A stretch of 33,869 nt of DNA from Bacillota bacterium. GTDB lineage: Bacteria > Bacillota > Clostridia > Peptostreptococcales > Anaerovoracaceae. Position 1 is the stretch's first letter. Every line of letters starts with the position of its first letter. The notes under the pieces are model-generated. The model saw only the letters and a list, made by a program, of their open reading frames with translations, searched no databases and was not told the origin of the DNA. Below, one piece after another: positions 26,722 through 33,610 of this stretch. Where the stretch lies: NCBI GenBank assembly GCA_025361765.1, contig JANYJS010000002.1, forward strand, positions 1 to 33,869, read 5' to 3'. The translations under genes and the position numbers were made by a program.

Positions 26722-27984
26722 TTACGCTTTAACGCGCCGGATATTTGCCCCAAGCTTCGTTAATTTTCCAACGAAGTCAGCGTAGCCTCGCTCTATATGG
26801 TAAATTTCTGCGATTTCCGTTGTGCCCTCAGCCATGAGGCCTGCTAGAACTAAAGCAGCTCCTGCCCTAAGGTCGGTCGCGATAACCTGTGCGCCGTGAA
26901 GCTTTTGTCCCCCTGAAACTACCGCGCTTCTGCCTTCAATTTTAATTTGAGCGCCCATTCTATTGAGTTCTTCGATGTGCATATACCTGTTCTCAAATAC
27001 GGTTTCGATGATAACGCTAGGTCCATTTACAGTTGCTAGAAGCGCCATGAATTGCGACTGCATGTCCGTTGGAAATCCTGGATAAGGCAGAGTTTTTATA
27101 TCCGCTGCGATAAGTTCATTGTTCGTTGCCCTGACTCTTAGTCCCTCATCTGAGTCTATCACTTCTACGCCGCACTCTATAAGCTTTGCAATAATAGGCT
27201 TTACGTGGTCAGAAACCACATTTTTAAGAAGAACATCGCCGCGGGTGATCGCCGCCGCTACCATAAAAGTCCCTGTTTCTATTCTGTCGGGGATAACCCC
27301 ATGTTTGGCCCCATGCAGTGATTTCACGCCTTCAATCTTGATGGTGTCGGTACCAGCACCCTTGACTTTAGCCCCCATCTTATTGAGGAAATTGGCAAGG
27401 TCTACAATTTCTGGTTCTTCCGCCGCATTTTCTAAAATTGTAACGCCTTCTGCCAAAGAAGCCGCCATCATAATGTTTTCAGTTGCGCCTACACTGGGAA
27501 AGTCTAAATAAATTTTTGCCCCCACCAATCTCTCAGCTTGAGCTTCTATATAGTTCTCACTGATTTTGATATTAGCGCCTAGGGCATGAAGACCTTTCAA
27601 ATGAAGATCTATGGGGCGAGCACCTATGGCACACCCCCCAGGTAACGCAATTTTGAACCTACCAGTCTTGGCCAAAAGAGGGCCCATCAACAAATTTGAG
27701 GCTCTCATTTTTTTAACCAGTTCTAAAGGCGCTTCTTCGGCTAGAATCTCCTTGATGATTATTTCTAAACTGCCAATTTCATAGTCACACTTAACCTCAG
27801 CACCCACGCTGCGAAGAAGCTGGCACATGACATCCACATCCCTCAGTTCTGGAACCTCCAGGATCTCACATTTTTCATCTGTCAAAATAGCTGCAGCCAT
27901 AATAGGCAATACCGCATTTTTAGAGCCGCTTATCTCAACTTCCCCTAATAAGGGGCCGTTCATTTCCATAAAATATTTAGCCAC
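26722..27984 (-). CDS. murA: UDP-N-acetylglucosamine 1-carboxyvinyltransferase
   Basis: MurA, 420 residues, transfers enolpyruvate from PEP to UDP-GlcNAc, the first committed step of peptidoglycan synthesis and the fosfomycin target. I start it at GTG 27984 ([10 protein letters not shown]), six bases after GGAGG; an ATG two codons earlier abuts that RBS. With this start the substrate residues Lys22 and Asn23 (SGSKNA) fall exactly at their known positions. The catalytic loop [12 protein letters not shown] has Cys118, so the fosfomycin-reactive cysteine is retained. A full-consensus promoter lies upstream. Clostridia often have two MurA paralogues (murA, murZ); which one this is cannot be told here. 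Confidence 0.95.
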   Translation of the reverse strand: MAKYFMEMNGPLLGEVEISGSKNAVLPIMAAAILTDEKCEILEVPELRDVDVMCQLLRSVGAEVKCDYEIGSLEIIIKEILAEEAPLELVKKMRASNLLMGPLLAKTGRFKIALPGGCAIGARPIDLHLKGLHALGANIKISENYIEAQAERLVGAKIYLDFPSVGATENIMMAASLAEGVTILENAAEEPEIVDLANFLNKMGAKVKGAGTDTIKIEGVKSLHGAKHGVIPDRIETGTFMVAAAITRGDVLLKNVVSDHVKPIIAKLIECGVEVIDSDEGLRVRATNNELIAADIKTLPYPGFPTDMQSQFMALLATVNGPSVIIETVFENRYMHIEELNRMGAQIKIEGRSAVVSGGQKLHGAQVIATDLRAGAALVLAGLMAEGTTEIAEIYHIERGYADFVGKLTKLGANIRRVKA

Positions 27985-28040
27985 TTCCATCCTCCAACAT
28001 CTATATTAAATTGACCCATAATTCGATTTACAATGAAGTT

Positions 28041-28069
28041 ATTATAATAAAAATTCTGGTATTTGTCAA
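28041..28069 (-). promoter_or_regulatory. Sigma-A promoter of murA
   Basis: Minus strand: TTGACA (28064-28069), 17 bases, TATAAT (28041-28046), full consensus, about 55 bases upstream of the murA start. Divergently, TTGTAA (28076-28081), 17 bases, AATAAT (28099-28104) on the plus strand may serve the gene at 28169. Confidence 0.85.
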
Positions 28070-28168
28070 AACAAGTTGTAATTTATGAACGCTTGGGCAA
28101 TAATATAAGTATATTATCTTGAATAATAATGATCTAGTATCTCAATGAAAATATAAGGAGGTCCTCCC

Positions 28169-28486
28169 ATGAATGCTACTATTACAGTTGGCGAAGCCGG
28201 TTCTATCCTGATTGGTCTGGGACTTTTTGTCCTAATCATCTATTTGATTCTAATGGTAAAAAATTTGATTCCCGCTCTAAAATCTGTAAGCAAAATATTA
28301 AAGGATACAGAAGTGATCTCAGGGGTAGCCGCTGAGAGTACAAAAGAAGTCGAAAAAATTGTCGTCGGTCTATCATCCTCAGTTGGATCTTTTACCGATA
28401 TACTTAAGGGCAATCAGAGCGTCGTAGCAGCATTAACCTCTATAATAAATGCCCTCGCCTCCCTAAAAAAGCTGTTAAAAAAATAA
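28169..28486 (+). CDS. Small membrane-anchored protein of unknown function
   Basis: I do not recognise a specific family. The 105-residue protein has a short N-terminus, one strong hydrophobic segment at about 13-34 (ILIGLGLFVLIIYLILMV), then a soluble part rich in Val, Ser, Lys and Glu that should form amphipathic helices, ending in SLKKLLKK. It resembles in layout the DUF948-type single-pass proteins, but similarity is only architectural. AAGGAGG lies seven bases before the ATG. It lies between divergently read murA and the AbrB gene, with a separate promoter for abrB downstream, so the two are not necessarily co-transcribed. Confidence 0.75.
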   Translation: MNATITVGEAGSILIGLGLFVLIIYLILMVKNLIPALKSVSKILKDTEVISGVAAESTKEVEKIVVGLSSSVGSFTDILKGNQSVVAALTSIINALASLKKLLKK

Positions 28487-28503
28487 CTATTTTAAGAATT
28501 TTA

Positions 28504-28532
28504 TTGACTTATAATTGAAAAAATGGTAATAT
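28504..28532 (+). promoter_or_regulatory. Promoter of the abrB-like gene
   Basis: Plus strand: TTGACT (28504-28509), 17-base spacer, TAATAT (28527-28532), about 45 bases before the ATG at 28578. It begins 18 bases after the preceding stop codon. Confidence 0.65.
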
Positions 28533-28577
28533 CTTGCATGTAAGAGGAGTTTAAGCAAGCGTAAAGGAGTGATAGTT

Positions 28578-28820
28578 ATGAAAGCAACAGGCATGGTTAG
28601 AAAGGTCGATAATCTGGGTAGGATTGTTTTACCCATCGAATTAAGAAGAAATTTGGATATTGATTTAAAGGATCCTCTGGAAATTTACGTCGATGGCGAT
28701 ACGATTATATTGAAAAAATATGAGCCAGCATGCATATTCTGCGGCAACGCAAAAAACGTCAAGGACATCCACGGAAAAATCATATGTCAGGATTGTGTTG
28801 CTACAATTCAGGCTCTATAA
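28578..28820 (+). CDS. abrB: AbrB-family transition-state regulator
   Basis: DNA-binding regulator of 80 residues. The N-terminal swapped-hairpin AbrB domain (MKATGMVRKVDNLGRIVLPI, then ELRRNLDI and LEIYVDGDTIILKKY) is close to B. subtilis AbrB. The C-terminal part carries CIFC and CQDC (Cys 52, 55, 70, 73), a four-cysteine pattern common in clostridial AbrB proteins and possibly metal-binding. AbrB represses genes turned on at entry to stationary phase and sporulation. ATG 28578 has AAAGGAG eight bases upstream; a GTG three codons earlier overlaps that site. Its position near trmN6, ricT, holB and tmk matches B. subtilis, which favours AbrB over SpoVT, but here it faces those genes. Confidence 0.9.
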   Translation: MKATGMVRKVDNLGRIVLPIELRRNLDIDLKDPLEIYVDGDTIILKKYEPACIFCGNAKNVKDIHGKIICQDCVATIQAL

Positions 28821-28842
28821 AGGCTACACTTACAATCAAAAA

Positions 28843-28896
28843 GGCTCCTTCTTCTTCAGAATGATTATTTCTGCATTAGAGGAGCCTCTTTTATTT
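28843..28896 (+). terminator. Bidirectional terminator between abrB and trmN6
   Basis: GGCTCCT (28843-28849) pairs with AGGAGCC (28880-28886), followed by TCTTTTATTT on the plus strand; on the minus strand the run TTTTTGATT follows. The 30-base loop can form an inner CAGAA/TTCTG stem. It serves two convergent transcription units. Confidence 0.7.
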
Positions 28897-28980
28897 GTCT
28901 ATACGCATTCATAGGCGATTAAAATTTCTGCTATTTGTTCTTAGCTCTTTAATAGAATATCAAAATTTATGAGATCCTGT

Positions 28981-29703
28981 TTACGTTTTTTCATAGATCT
29001 TCAGAACTTCTGCTGTATAGTCTCCATTTTTTTTATAAATATAAAGCGGTTTTTCAAATCTCAATTCTGGTCTTCCATTTTTTACAAAATGCAGCAGAAC
29101 AATATTGGGAAGCGAGGATTTATTTGGATGAATGAGTCTAATTCCCTTTGGCTCGAGTTTAGACTGCCTGCCTAGAGCCATACAGTCTACAAGCCTCGCC
29201 GGTCTGTGCACGAGGAAAAAATCTCCCCGATCTTTAAGCAGGTAGCTGGCAGCATTAAAAAACTCCCCTAAATCAGCAGTGCTTTCATGTCTTGCCAAGG
29301 TTTTAGCCTGTTTCTGATTTTTAACGCCCGAATTTCTTCCCATGTATGGCGGATTGCTAACTACCGCATCAAAGGAATTTGGGCTAAAGTGGCTGAGCAT
29401 ATCTCTTACATCCGCATTGATAATTTCAATCCGCCCATCTAGGTCGTTGAGCGCTATGTTGCGTTTTGCTAATTCAGAGACTTTCTGCTGAAGCTCTATG
29501 CCGACAATCTTTAGAGCGGCGGTTTTGTGGCTTAAAACAAGAGGCAAAATGCCGTTTCCGGTTCCAAAATCTATGACAAGACTGTCTTTTTTTTTGATTT
29601 TAACGTAGCTGGAAAGCAGTACTGCATCTATACCGTAGCAAAACTCCTCTGGATCCTGGATCAGTTTAAGCCCGCCAAAGCCAATTTCATCTGTTCTCTC
29701 CAT
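28981..29703 (-). CDS. trmN6: tRNA1(Val) adenine-N6 methyltransferase-like protein (YabB/TrmN6 type)
   Basis: S-adenosylmethionine-dependent methyltransferase of 240 residues. Motif I is DFGTGNG (45-51), and NPPY at 117-120 is the adenine/cytosine-N or glutamine-N methyltransferase signature. The N-terminal GGLKLIQDPEEFCYGIDAVLLSSY is typical of TrmN6/YabB, which methylates A37 of tRNA-Val in E. coli. It follows ricT by 11 bases, as yabB follows yaaT (with yabA between) in B. subtilis. The RBS is weak (GGGAT). It is the last gene of the tmk-holB-ricT operon and converges on the abrB terminator. Target nucleotide is inferred from family. Confidence 0.88.
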   Translation of the reverse strand: MERTDEIGFGGLKLIQDPEEFCYGIDAVLLSSYVKIKKKDSLVIDFGTGNGILPLVLSHKTAALKIVGIELQQKVSELAKRNIALNDLDGRIEIINADVRDMLSHFSPNSFDAVVSNPPYMGRNSGVKNQKQAKTLARHESTADLGEFFNAASYLLKDRGDFFLVHRPARLVDCMALGRQSKLEPKGIRLIHPNKSSLPNIVLLHFVKNGRPELRFEKPLYIYKKNGDYTAEVLKIYEKT

Positions 29704-29714
29704 ATCGATCCCAT

Positions 29715-30623
29715 CTATTCATCTAGTAAATTTTTTATTTCTTTAAGGAGCTCTTTATCTACATCCGCAAGAATGTCTTTTTCCTTTGGATCGATTCTCT
29801 TTATTTCACTTTTGTCGAAAGTAAAAATTTCATCACTCAGTTTTTCATTTCTATCCTGTGTTTTCTCAGAAACCACGACCCTGACGCGAACTTTGCTTTC
29901 AAGTAGATTGGCATCTATGACTACAGCAAGTCCCTCTTTGGTATTAACCCGCTCGCCCACTTCAGGAAGGCCACGTCTAAGTTCTGTATAAATGGCATTT
30001 TCATATTTTAAGCAGCACATCAGTCTGCCGCATATCCCGGAAATTTTCGTTGGGTTTAGGGATAAATTCTGTATCTTCGCCATTTTTATTGATACGGGTT
30101 CGAATTCAGGAAGCCAAGTGTGACAGCACAGGCTCTTTCCGCAGGTTCCAATTCCACCGACCATCTTAGCTTCGTCCCTAACGCCGATTTGTCTCAGCTC
30201 AATACGCATTTTAAAGACCCCTGCCAAGTCTTTGACTAATTCTCTGAAATCCACTCGTCCCTCAGCGGTAAAGTAGAAGATGATTTTGCTGTTGTCAAAA
30301 GTATACTCCACGTCAATAAGCTTCATGATCAAATGATGTTTATCGACCTTTTCCTGGCAAAGCTCAAGAGCTCTGGCCTTTTTATGCGTATTTTCCTCAT
30401 GCTGAGCCTTGTCCTTTTCATCTGCTATTCTCAGTACTTTCTTAAGGGGGGACACAATGTCCTTTTCTGCGATTTCTTTGGGCGCGACGGTCACTTCACC
30501 ATATTCTATGCCCCGCGAAGTCTCTACAATGACATGATCTCCGGCGGCTATATCGAGTTGATCCGGATCAAAATAATACACCTTTCCTGCTTTTTTAAAT
30601 CTGATTCCGACTACTTTTACCAT
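29715..30623 (-). CDS. ricT: PSP1-domain protein RicT (YaaT)
   Basis: Protein of 302 residues with the PSP1 domain (VIVETSRGIEYGEV to about residue 200). Two cysteine clusters, GIGTCGKSLCCHTW and GICGRLMCCLKYE, match the iron-sulfur ligands of B. subtilis RicT. In Bacillus RicT forms a complex with RicA and RicF that influences RNase Y mRNA processing, competence, biofilm and sporulation. AGGAGG lies six bases before the ATG, inside the holB 3' end; the genes overlap by 29 bases, so translation is probably coupled. Neighbours tmk-holB-ricT-trmN6 are as in B. subtilis. Its Fe-S partners are not in this window. Confidence 0.93.
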   Translation of the reverse strand: MVKVVGIRFKKAGKVYYFDPDQLDIAAGDHVIVETSRGIEYGEVTVAPKEIAEKDIVSPLKKVLRIADEKDKAQHEENTHKKARALELCQEKVDKHHLIMKLIDVEYTFDNSKIIFYFTAEGRVDFRELVKDLAGVFKMRIELRQIGVRDEAKMVGGIGTCGKSLCCHTWLPEFEPVSIKMAKIQNLSLNPTKISGICGRLMCCLKYENAIYTELRRGLPEVGERVNTKEGLAVVIDANLLESKVRVRVVVSEKTQDRNEKLSDEIFTFDKSEIKRIDPKEKDILADVDKELLKEIKNLLDE

Positions 30624-31536
30624 TTCTATCCTCCTGTATCTTTAAAAGCATGCTTTTTAAGGCATAACTTACATTAATATTCTTATGCATCTCATCCTTG
30701 GCTTCCTCAATGGACTTAATGATATTAACCATATCCGCCTTTTGATAAAGCCTGCTTTCCAGCAATAGCGTGCTTTTGCGATCTGTATTCACCAATTCAA
30801 TTGGCGAAGCATCATAGCTGAGCATCAGCATATCTCTAAACCAATTTTCCAGAACATCAAGAACCTCAAGCGCGGTTTCTCTTTTTAATCCTATCTCTTT
30901 CAGATCTTTAGAGTGAAGGTATAAGGATCGTTTCTCAGCCAACCCTTTAGCGAATTCCATAAGATGGTACTGCTCATTCAGGCTTTCAGTCATAGGTTTT
31001 GCAGAATTCATCGGTAATCTATATAAAATGCATCTTGAGTTGATGGTCTGGGTGAGATTCCCTGCGTTTTCAGTCAAGAGTATGATAATATTTTTCCCAA
31101 GAGGTTCTTCCAGCGTTTTAAGCAGTCTATTCTGTGCTTTTGGCGTCATGGTGTCAGCATTCTCGATGATTGCTATGTTTCTCTCTCCTGCAAAGGGTTT
31201 TTTTCGTAGCCGGCTTTGCATATCAGCTACCACTTCATCCTTGATGCTGCTTCCCTCTTTCGCAATGTATATGACGTCTTCATGATTGTCATGATTCATT
31301 TTACGGCAGGATATGCAGTCCTCACAAGGTTGGCCAGAAGCCTCCTCACACAGGATCGCCTTGACAAAGTTCTTCGCCATCAGCAGTTTTTCTGCATCGT
31401 TCTGTCCTTCGACTATATAAGCATGAAACACGCTGTCGCTTTGAACCGTTTCCCGTAGTCTATCCCAAATTGTTTTCCCGCCTTTGATGTGTTCCTCGGT
31501 CATTTGCTTCCCGCCTTTGATGTCTTGCTGTGCCAT
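30595..31536 (-). CDS. holB: DNA polymerase III delta-prime subunit
   Basis: Clamp-loader subunit that opens the sliding clamp with delta and tau/gamma. AAA+ fold without a functional P-loop (AYIVEGQNDAEK replaces it, usual for delta-prime), a zinc module (Cys63, 71, 74, 77), IIENADTMTPKAQNRLLKTLEEP with the arginine-sensor region NLTQTINSRC, and a helical C-terminus. With ATG 31536 it has 313 residues. The N-terminus is odd: DIKGGKQM and HIKGGKT are two copies of a three-copy 33-base DNA repeat, each with an AGGCGGG and an ATG. The family N-terminus aligns best from the ATG at 31503 (302 residues), so either start may be used. It overlaps ricT by 29 bases. Confidence 0.92.
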   Translation of the reverse strand: MAQQDIKGGKQMTEEHIKGGKTIWDRLRETVQSDSVFHAYIVEGQNDAEKLLMAKNFVKAILCEEASGQPCEDCISCRKMNHDNHEDVIYIAKEGSSIKDEVVADMQSRLRKKPFAGERNIAIIENADTMTPKAQNRLLKTLEEPLGKNIIILLTENAGNLTQTINSRCILYRLPMNSAKPMTESLNEQYHLMEFAKGLAEKRSLYLHSKDLKEIGLKRETALEVLDVLENWFRDMLMLSYDASPIELVNTDRKSTLLLESRLYQKADMVNIIKSIEEAKDEMHKNINVSYALKSMLLKIQEDRNGKSSRNQI

Positions 31537-31570
31537 TTGTTTTCCCGCCTTTGATGTCTACCTGCGTCAT
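31470..31570 (-). repeat. Three tandem 33/34-base repeats across the holB start
   Basis: On the minus strand three units start at ATGs 31570, 31536 and 31503. Each has ACATCAAAGGCGGGAA. The first spacing is 34 bases and the second 33, so the first ATG is out of frame with holB while the other two are in frame. Encoded peptides are MTQVDIKGGKT, MAQQDIKGGKQ and MTEEHIKGGKT. Confidence 0.88.
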
Positions 31571-31598
31571 TTGTCCAAGCGCCAAATCCATGATACTG

Positions 31599-31663
31599 CT
31601 TGTGCTTTTGTCATAATAATCCAGTTCTATTGTCATAATAATTCTTGTGCTTTTGTCATAATC
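31599..31663 (-). repeat. Duplicated 3' end of tmk
   Basis: The plus-strand sequence CTTGTGCTTTTGTCATAAT occurs at 31599-31617 and at 31644-31662, and TGTCATAATAAT also lies between them (31631-31642). The right copy encodes the last residues of thymidylate kinase (IMTKAQELL); the left copy, after the stop, repeats an ATGACAAAAGCACAAG that could open a short untranslated frame of 15 codons. With the holB repeats it fills the whole tmk-holB gap. Confidence 0.8.
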
Positions 31664-32268
31664 AGAAAATCTATGCGTCTTAAGATATCTTCACTGACTT
31701 CTGAAATGCTTCTATTTGCATCGATCCCTATAATGCGTTCAGGATACTGCTTTTCTAAGGTCAGATACGCTTGATACACGGCTTGATGATACTCTAATTT
31801 CTCGAGTTCGAGCCGATCCATTTCTCCAAGGCTTCTTCTGTCGACGAGAAGCTCTGGATCAACTTTTAGCAAAAATGTAGCATCCGGAACGCAGCCTCTG
31901 ATAGCAATGTCATTTATAATTTTTACACTGTCTCCTAAATGTCTGCCATATCCTTGATATGCTATGCTTGAATCAACGAATCTGTCGCAAATGACAGTGA
32001 TTCCCTGATCAAGGTTTGGCTGAATAAGTTCCGCCACATGCTGGGCTCTTGACGCGGCATAAAGAAGCGCTTCAGTTACATAGTCCATCTCCCTATGAGT
32101 CTTGTCCAGTATGATTTCCCTTATTTTTTCACTAATCTTGGTGCCGCCAGGTTCTCTTGTCAGTACTGCTTCATAACCTTTTTCTTCTATATACTTCTTG
32201 AGTATTTTTATTTGAGTGGTTTTACCGGAGCCATCAGGGCCCTCAAAGGTAATAAACAAGCCCTTCAT
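31633..32268 (-). CDS. tmk: Thymidylate kinase
   Basis: Phosphorylates dTMP to dTDP with ATP; 211 residues. P-loop GPDGSGKTT (10-18), TREPGGT with the dTMP-binding region, CDRFVDSSIAYQGYGR with the DRF/Y motif near 95, and RRSLGEMDRLE in the lid. TAGGAG lies seven bases before the ATG. In B. subtilis tmk is followed by yaaQ, yaaR and holB; the first two are absent, and the 96-base gap to holB is filled by duplicated sequence. It shares a leader containing a 20-base minisatellite and a 37-codon ORF. Confidence 0.96.
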   Translation of the reverse strand: MKGLFITFEGPDGSGKTTQIKILKKYIEEKGYEAVLTREPGGTKISEKIREIILDKTHREMDYVTEALLYAASRAQHVAELIQPNLDQGITVICDRFVDSSIAYQGYGRHLGDSVKIINDIAIRGCVPDATFLLKVDPELLVDRRSLGEMDRLELEKLEYHQAVYQAYLTLEKQYPERIIGIDANRSISEVSEDILRRIDFLIMTKAQELL

Positions 32269-32295
32269 ATTATTCTCCTACCGCGCTTATCATCC

Positions 32296-32423
32296 TACTG
32301 CTGACTGCGCTCTTCTACTGCTGACTGCGCTCTTCTACTGCTGACTTCGCTCTTCTACTGCGGACTTCGCTCTTCTACTGCTGATTTCGCTCTTCTACTG
32401 CTGACTTCGCTCTTCTACTGCTG
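32296..32423. repeat. 20-base minisatellite, six full copies and a partial
   Basis: Unit TACTGCTGACTGCGCTCTTC starts at 32296, 32316, 32336, 32356, 32376 and 32396, with a partial TACTGCTG at 32416. The copies vary only at a few bases (CTGACTGCG, CTGACTTCG, CGGACTTCG, CTGATTTCG). It occupies the space between the end of the small ORF (its TAG is in the last unit) and the tmk RBS, and should be transcribed in the tmk leader. The unit is not a multiple of three and no spacer sequences are present. Confidence 0.95.
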
Positions 32424-32528
32424 TACTTTTTTTTGAGCAAATTCATGGTAGAGCTTGCCAAATAAAAGAATGCAAACATAGATTACCGGCAGGCAAATCA
32501 AGATGAGAAATATGATTTTTATTGTCAT
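32415..32528 (-). CDS. Putative 37-aa single-pass membrane protein upstream of tmk
   Basis: I do not recognise it. The ATG at 32528 has AGAGG seven bases upstream, a good RBS. The peptide starts MTIKIIFLILICLPVIYVCI and continues LLFGKLYHEFAQKKVQQ. Residues 5-23 are hydrophobic enough to span the membrane, with a charged C-terminal tail. The stop TAG coincides with the start of the 20-base minisatellite. A plausible promoter (32601-32629) lies about 75 bases upstream, so it would be the first gene of the tmk-holB-ricT-trmN6 unit. RBS, hydrophobic pattern and position support it as real; no function can be proposed. It could also be an attenuating leader peptide. Confidence 0.6.
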   Translation of the reverse strand: MTIKIIFLILICLPVIYVCILLFGKLYHEFAQKKVQQ

Positions 32529-32547
32529 TTTGATACCTCTTTTGCGG

Positions 32548-32603
32548 TCTAAATCAAAGCTCTTTACAATTTTTGTCACTCTAAATTAAAGCTCTTTACA
32601 ATT
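32548..32603. repeat. Two-copy direct repeat in the tmk-unit leader
   Basis: A 24-base segment beginning TCTAAAT and ending CTCTTTACAATT occurs at 32548-32571 and 32580-32603 with a single difference (32-base period). The right copy overlaps the -10 of the proposed promoter. Confidence 0.85.
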
Positions 32604-32629
32604 GTAACAGTAAACGGTTTTTAGTGCAA
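32601..32629 (-). promoter_or_regulatory. Possible promoter of the small ORF-tmk-holB unit
   Basis: Minus strand: TTGCAC (32624-32629), 17 bases, then TACAAT (32601-32606) with TGT before it (extended -10). It lies just after the iolB terminator, in the right place for the start of the unit. Confidence 0.55.
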
Positions 32630-32639
32630 GAATACTAAG

Positions 32640-32668
32640 GAAAAATCCCGCCTTATGCGGGCGGGATT
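32640..32668 (-). terminator. Terminator after iolB
   Basis: AATCCCGCC (32644-32652) and GGCGGGATT (32660-32668) form a perfect 9-bp stem with a seven-base loop, followed on the minus strand by TTT. It lies 25 bases after the iolB stop. Confidence 0.85.
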
Positions 32669-32693
32669 AATCGGAGAAGAGTTTTATCAAATG

Positions 32694-33482
32694 CTATCTG
32701 TTTGGCCAAATTTTAACGTCCTTCTCAAGAAGCCAGGTATATCTTGGGTCATTATCTCTACTGGTCCATGGATTGTTGTCAAGATGACGGATCATCCAAC
32801 AATAGTACATGGGGTAGCCTGGCGCTGCTGCCTGAGGATGAGTAGGACCTCCCGGTATACAAAGTGCGCTGTTATGTCTGATCTTATATGCCTCGTCCCC
32901 AATGAAACCTGCTCCAAACCCGCTATCTTTGTCAAAACGATAGAAATAGACTTCCGGCTGAGCATGACCATGGGGTATGTAACTTGACCATTTGCCCGGA
33001 AAGTTAATAACTTCGCCTAATACCATGTTGGAATAGGGGGCATTGTTGTAATCAAATACAGTCCTGACCATTCTCCTAGCCGTGTCATCCCAAACCTGTT
33101 CGCCAAAAATATCACAGCCGATCTCTGTTTGGCTATAAAATTTCGCTGGGAAAACATCTGCATTGGAAGTCTTTTGGATCAACACTTCAGCTTCTTCATT
33201 GGCAGTCAGAACTACCTCAGTGGCTTTTGGGACATGAAGAACTGACGGATTTTCATCGAAGAGAGAAGCTCTTTCAGCTGTAGCCAAATTGTCCGCCCAT
33301 TTAAAGGCGACCTTGCCCGAAAGCAGCAAAAAAGCCGTCTCTTTAGTCTCGTCAAGGAATCGGATTTTTTCATCCTTTTTTATCTTCTGAAGACCTATAT
33401 CCATAAGCATACCTTGCTCTTTGGTCTTCATATTTGTTATTTCATTGTAGCCCCATTCAAGATTTTGCAGGAGTATTAACAT
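32694..33482 (-). CDS. iolB: 5-deoxy-glucuronate isomerase
   Basis: IolB, 262 residues, converts 5-deoxy-D-glucuronate to 2-deoxy-5-keto-D-gluconate in myo-inositol catabolism. Cupin-type KduI/IolB protein: RTVFDYNNAPYSNMVLGEVINFPGKWSSYIPHGH in the middle, then HGHAQPEVYFYRF with the metal-binding histidines and glutamate, and PGGPTHPQAAAPGYPMYYCW. TAGGAG lies eight bases before the ATG. It is the last gene of an operon that enters from the right edge and ends at a strong terminator. Other iol genes are expected just beyond the window. Confidence 0.93.
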   Translation of the reverse strand: MLILLQNLEWGYNEITNMKTKEQGMLMDIGLQKIKKDEKIRFLDETKETAFLLLSGKVAFKWADNLATAERASLFDENPSVLHVPKATEVVLTANEEAEVLIQKTSNADVFPAKFYSQTEIGCDIFGEQVWDDTARRMVRTVFDYNNAPYSNMVLGEVINFPGKWSSYIPHGHAQPEVYFYRFDKDSGFGAGFIGDEAYKIRHNSALCIPGGPTHPQAAAPGYPMYYCWMIRHLDNNPWTSRDNDPRYTWLLEKDVKIWPNR

Positions 33483-33506
33483 GATTTTTCTCCTATTGAT
33501 TTTGTT

Positions 33507-33600
33507 GGCTGCCGCCTGATATTTACATTTATATTGAGTTTAATCAGTGGCTGCAGCCTGATATTTACATTTATATTGAGTTTAATCAGTGGCTGCCGCC
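33507..33600. repeat. 42-base tandem repeat between iolB and its upstream gene
   Basis: Two copies of a 42-base unit (33507-33548 and 33549-33590) differ at one base, and a third partial copy GGCTGCCGCC ends at 33600. Each holds CTGAT...ATCAG arms about 22 bases apart that could form a hairpin in the intercistronic RNA. Confidence 0.92.
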
Positions 33601-33610
33601 CATATTATGG

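Noticed and set aside
32296-32423. Regular 20-base repeats as a CRISPR array
   Set aside because: The units are directly adjacent with no unique spacers, are shorter than typical repeats, and no cas genes are in the window.
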